A stretch of 64,000 nucleotides of DNA from Leucocoprinus leucothites. Lineage: Eukaryota > Basidiomycota > Agaricomycetes > Agaricales > Agaricaceae. The notes under the pieces were generated by a model. The model made no database searches, was not told the origin of the DNA, and saw nothing but the letters and a program-made list of their open reading frames with translations. Numbering within the stretch: position 1 is the first letter of the stretch; every line of letters starts with the position of its first letter. Shown here in pieces: positions 62,992-64,000 of this stretch. The position numbers and the translations under genes were made by a program. Location of the stretch: positions 1,302,001-1,366,000 of the forward strand of contig JAACJO010000004.1 in assembly GCA_013368445.1 (NCBI GenBank), in the 5' to 3' direction.

Positions 62992-63982
62992 TCATACTCG
63001 GCCGTGAACCAATGAAGGATGTTCACGTATTTTTTCTCTCGTGAGTTCACCATCTGCAATCCCTTTGGAGAGCCGCAAGTCGTAGAAGAAGGTAAGGAGG
63101 TAGAAAGTGAAGCCAAAAGCAATAACCCATTCAAGAACCGCTGTTCGGGCTCATTAGAACCATTGATATCCAATCAAGGTAAATCTGCGCCTACCTCCGG
63201 CTTCGGTACTGCTGTAAAGTGTTATTCCAAATGCGATAGCCAAGCAAATCAAAGTAAGGGCAATGACTGCTTTGGCAACGTAGGCATGCCGCAGCTTCCG
63301 TGCCTCGGCAAAATCCTTGCTTAACCAACGATACTGGAAGAGATCGAATAAGTGTTTAAGTGTTAAATGGCATCCGCTCACCTCTACGATTGTAAAAATG
63401 GCACTCAATGCAACACCGACTATGAACACGAGCAGGAATGCCCGGTGTGCGCTAGTATGTCGCTTGGTGTCGAATATCGACAAGAGGAGGAGCCCGAGGC
63501 CACCGATGAAGGAACCCAACATCGCCAAAGTTCCAAGCACCGTTTCTCGTCGGTGCATATGGCCCACCAGACTGTTTGGGTAGAAAATAGACGTCAGCGG
63601 GCCGCTTGTGGATTGCTATGAGGTCACTTTACCGTCCCGTGTGCCTGAAAAATCTTTCTACCACAAGCGACAAGAAGAAACACAGTGCAGTAATCGCACA
63701 TCCGACAATGAACAGAGGCTTGAGGCCACTTGCACCAACATCAGAGATGTACGCGATAGATCCTTCTTGTGTCACATATCGTGGTCGACCCTTTGCCAAC
63801 CAGACAATCAACATTGCCCAGAGCATACCTTGGGGTTGAATAGAGTTTGAGCATAGGTCATGGGGATGTATTGGAGAAAACGAACCAAACCAGACTGCAG
63901 CGCCAAGCAAGGGTAGCCAGACATATTGCCAATGTCGATGAGGGTGTACTGGGCCAACGCCCGTGTTCAAGTTGCCTGTCAT
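62992..63982 (-). CDS. Sfk1/DRAM/FRAG1-family membrane protein
   Basis: A multi-spanning membrane protein. The start is ATG 63,982 (MTGNLNTGVGPVHPHRHW), followed by YVWLPLLGAAVWF, LWAMLIVWLAKG, the family signature EGSIAYISDVGA and GLKPLFIVGCAITALCFFLSL. Further segments are LGTLAMLGSFIGGLGLLLLS, AFLLVFIVGVALSAIFTI and AVIALTLICLAIAFGITLY. After an intron comes ARTAVLEWVIAFGFTFYLL, then FYDLRLSKG, stop 62,992-62,994. About six transmembrane helices and four introns. Yeast Sfk1 supports Stt4 phosphoinositide signalling and DRAM proteins act in autophagy. The start is only 18 bp from the window edge, so a longer N-terminus cannot be excluded. Confidence 0.8.
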
Positions 63983-64000
63983 GCCACACTGTCTGAAACT

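Overview
This window looks like a chromosomal segment of an agaricomycete (mushroom-forming basidiomycete). Genes on the right two thirds are cut by many short introns, mostly about 50-65 bp. The gene set is fungal (eIF4B-like factor, DBP2, UBA4, APC10, PITH-domain protein, C3HC zinc-finger protein, DBP6, an MRP/YOR1-type ABC transporter, paired IucA/IucC-like synthetases, Sfk1/DRAM-like membrane protein). The retroelements are of basidiomycete LINE and Ty3/gypsy type. I cannot name the species.

Positions 1 to about 23,430 are a retroelement graveyard almost lacking CpG. A plus-strand LINE relic (L1, about 930-10,263) has its endonuclease domain split by two minus-strand insertions. One is E2 (2,706-6,383), full length and carrying only a gag-like ORF1. 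The other is E3 (6,546-6,975), a 5'-truncated LINE tail. E2 is itself split by a 1.38 kb solo LTR (4,087-5,465). A second LINE relic (L2, 12,825-17,081) carries another copy of that LTR (14,107-15,477) and two inverted copies of a roughly 300 bp MITE-like element. Next come a minus-strand RT fragment, a truncated Ty3/gypsy element (17,579-about 20,830), and a degraded multi-exon gene of unknown function (21,727-23,380). The insertions leave readable target-site duplications, and removing the inserts restores reading frames. Many differences between duplicated copies, and many stop codons, are CpG to TpG/CpA changes, which points to methylation-linked or RIP-like decay.

From about 23.4 kb to the right edge the sequence is a compact, CpG-containing, gene-dense region. 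In order it encodes: eIF4B (+), a CypG/NKTR-like cyclophilin (-), a Ras/Rap-like GTPase (+), DEAD-box helicase DBP2 (+, with an unusually long intron), an alpha/beta hydrolase (+), a DDT/WHIM-PHD chromatin factor (+), APC10 (-), UBA4 (+), a UBX protein (-), a PITH protein (+), an F-box-like gene with frame breaks (+), a C3HC zinc-finger (Rsm1/NIPA) protein (+), DBP6/DDX51 (-), an ABCC transporter (-), two tandem NIS siderophore synthetase-like genes (+), a C2-domain protein (+) and an Sfk1/DRAM/FRAG1-family membrane protein (-).

Most of these are unlinked housekeeping genes. The ABC transporter and the two NIS synthetase-like genes are a plausible small siderophore locus. The transporter and the first synthetase are divergent from a shared 618 bp region, and the second synthetase has an exact iron-GATA-type site (ATCAGATAA) upstream. 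The gag-only E2 element and the NIS locus are the best candidates here for undescribed biology.
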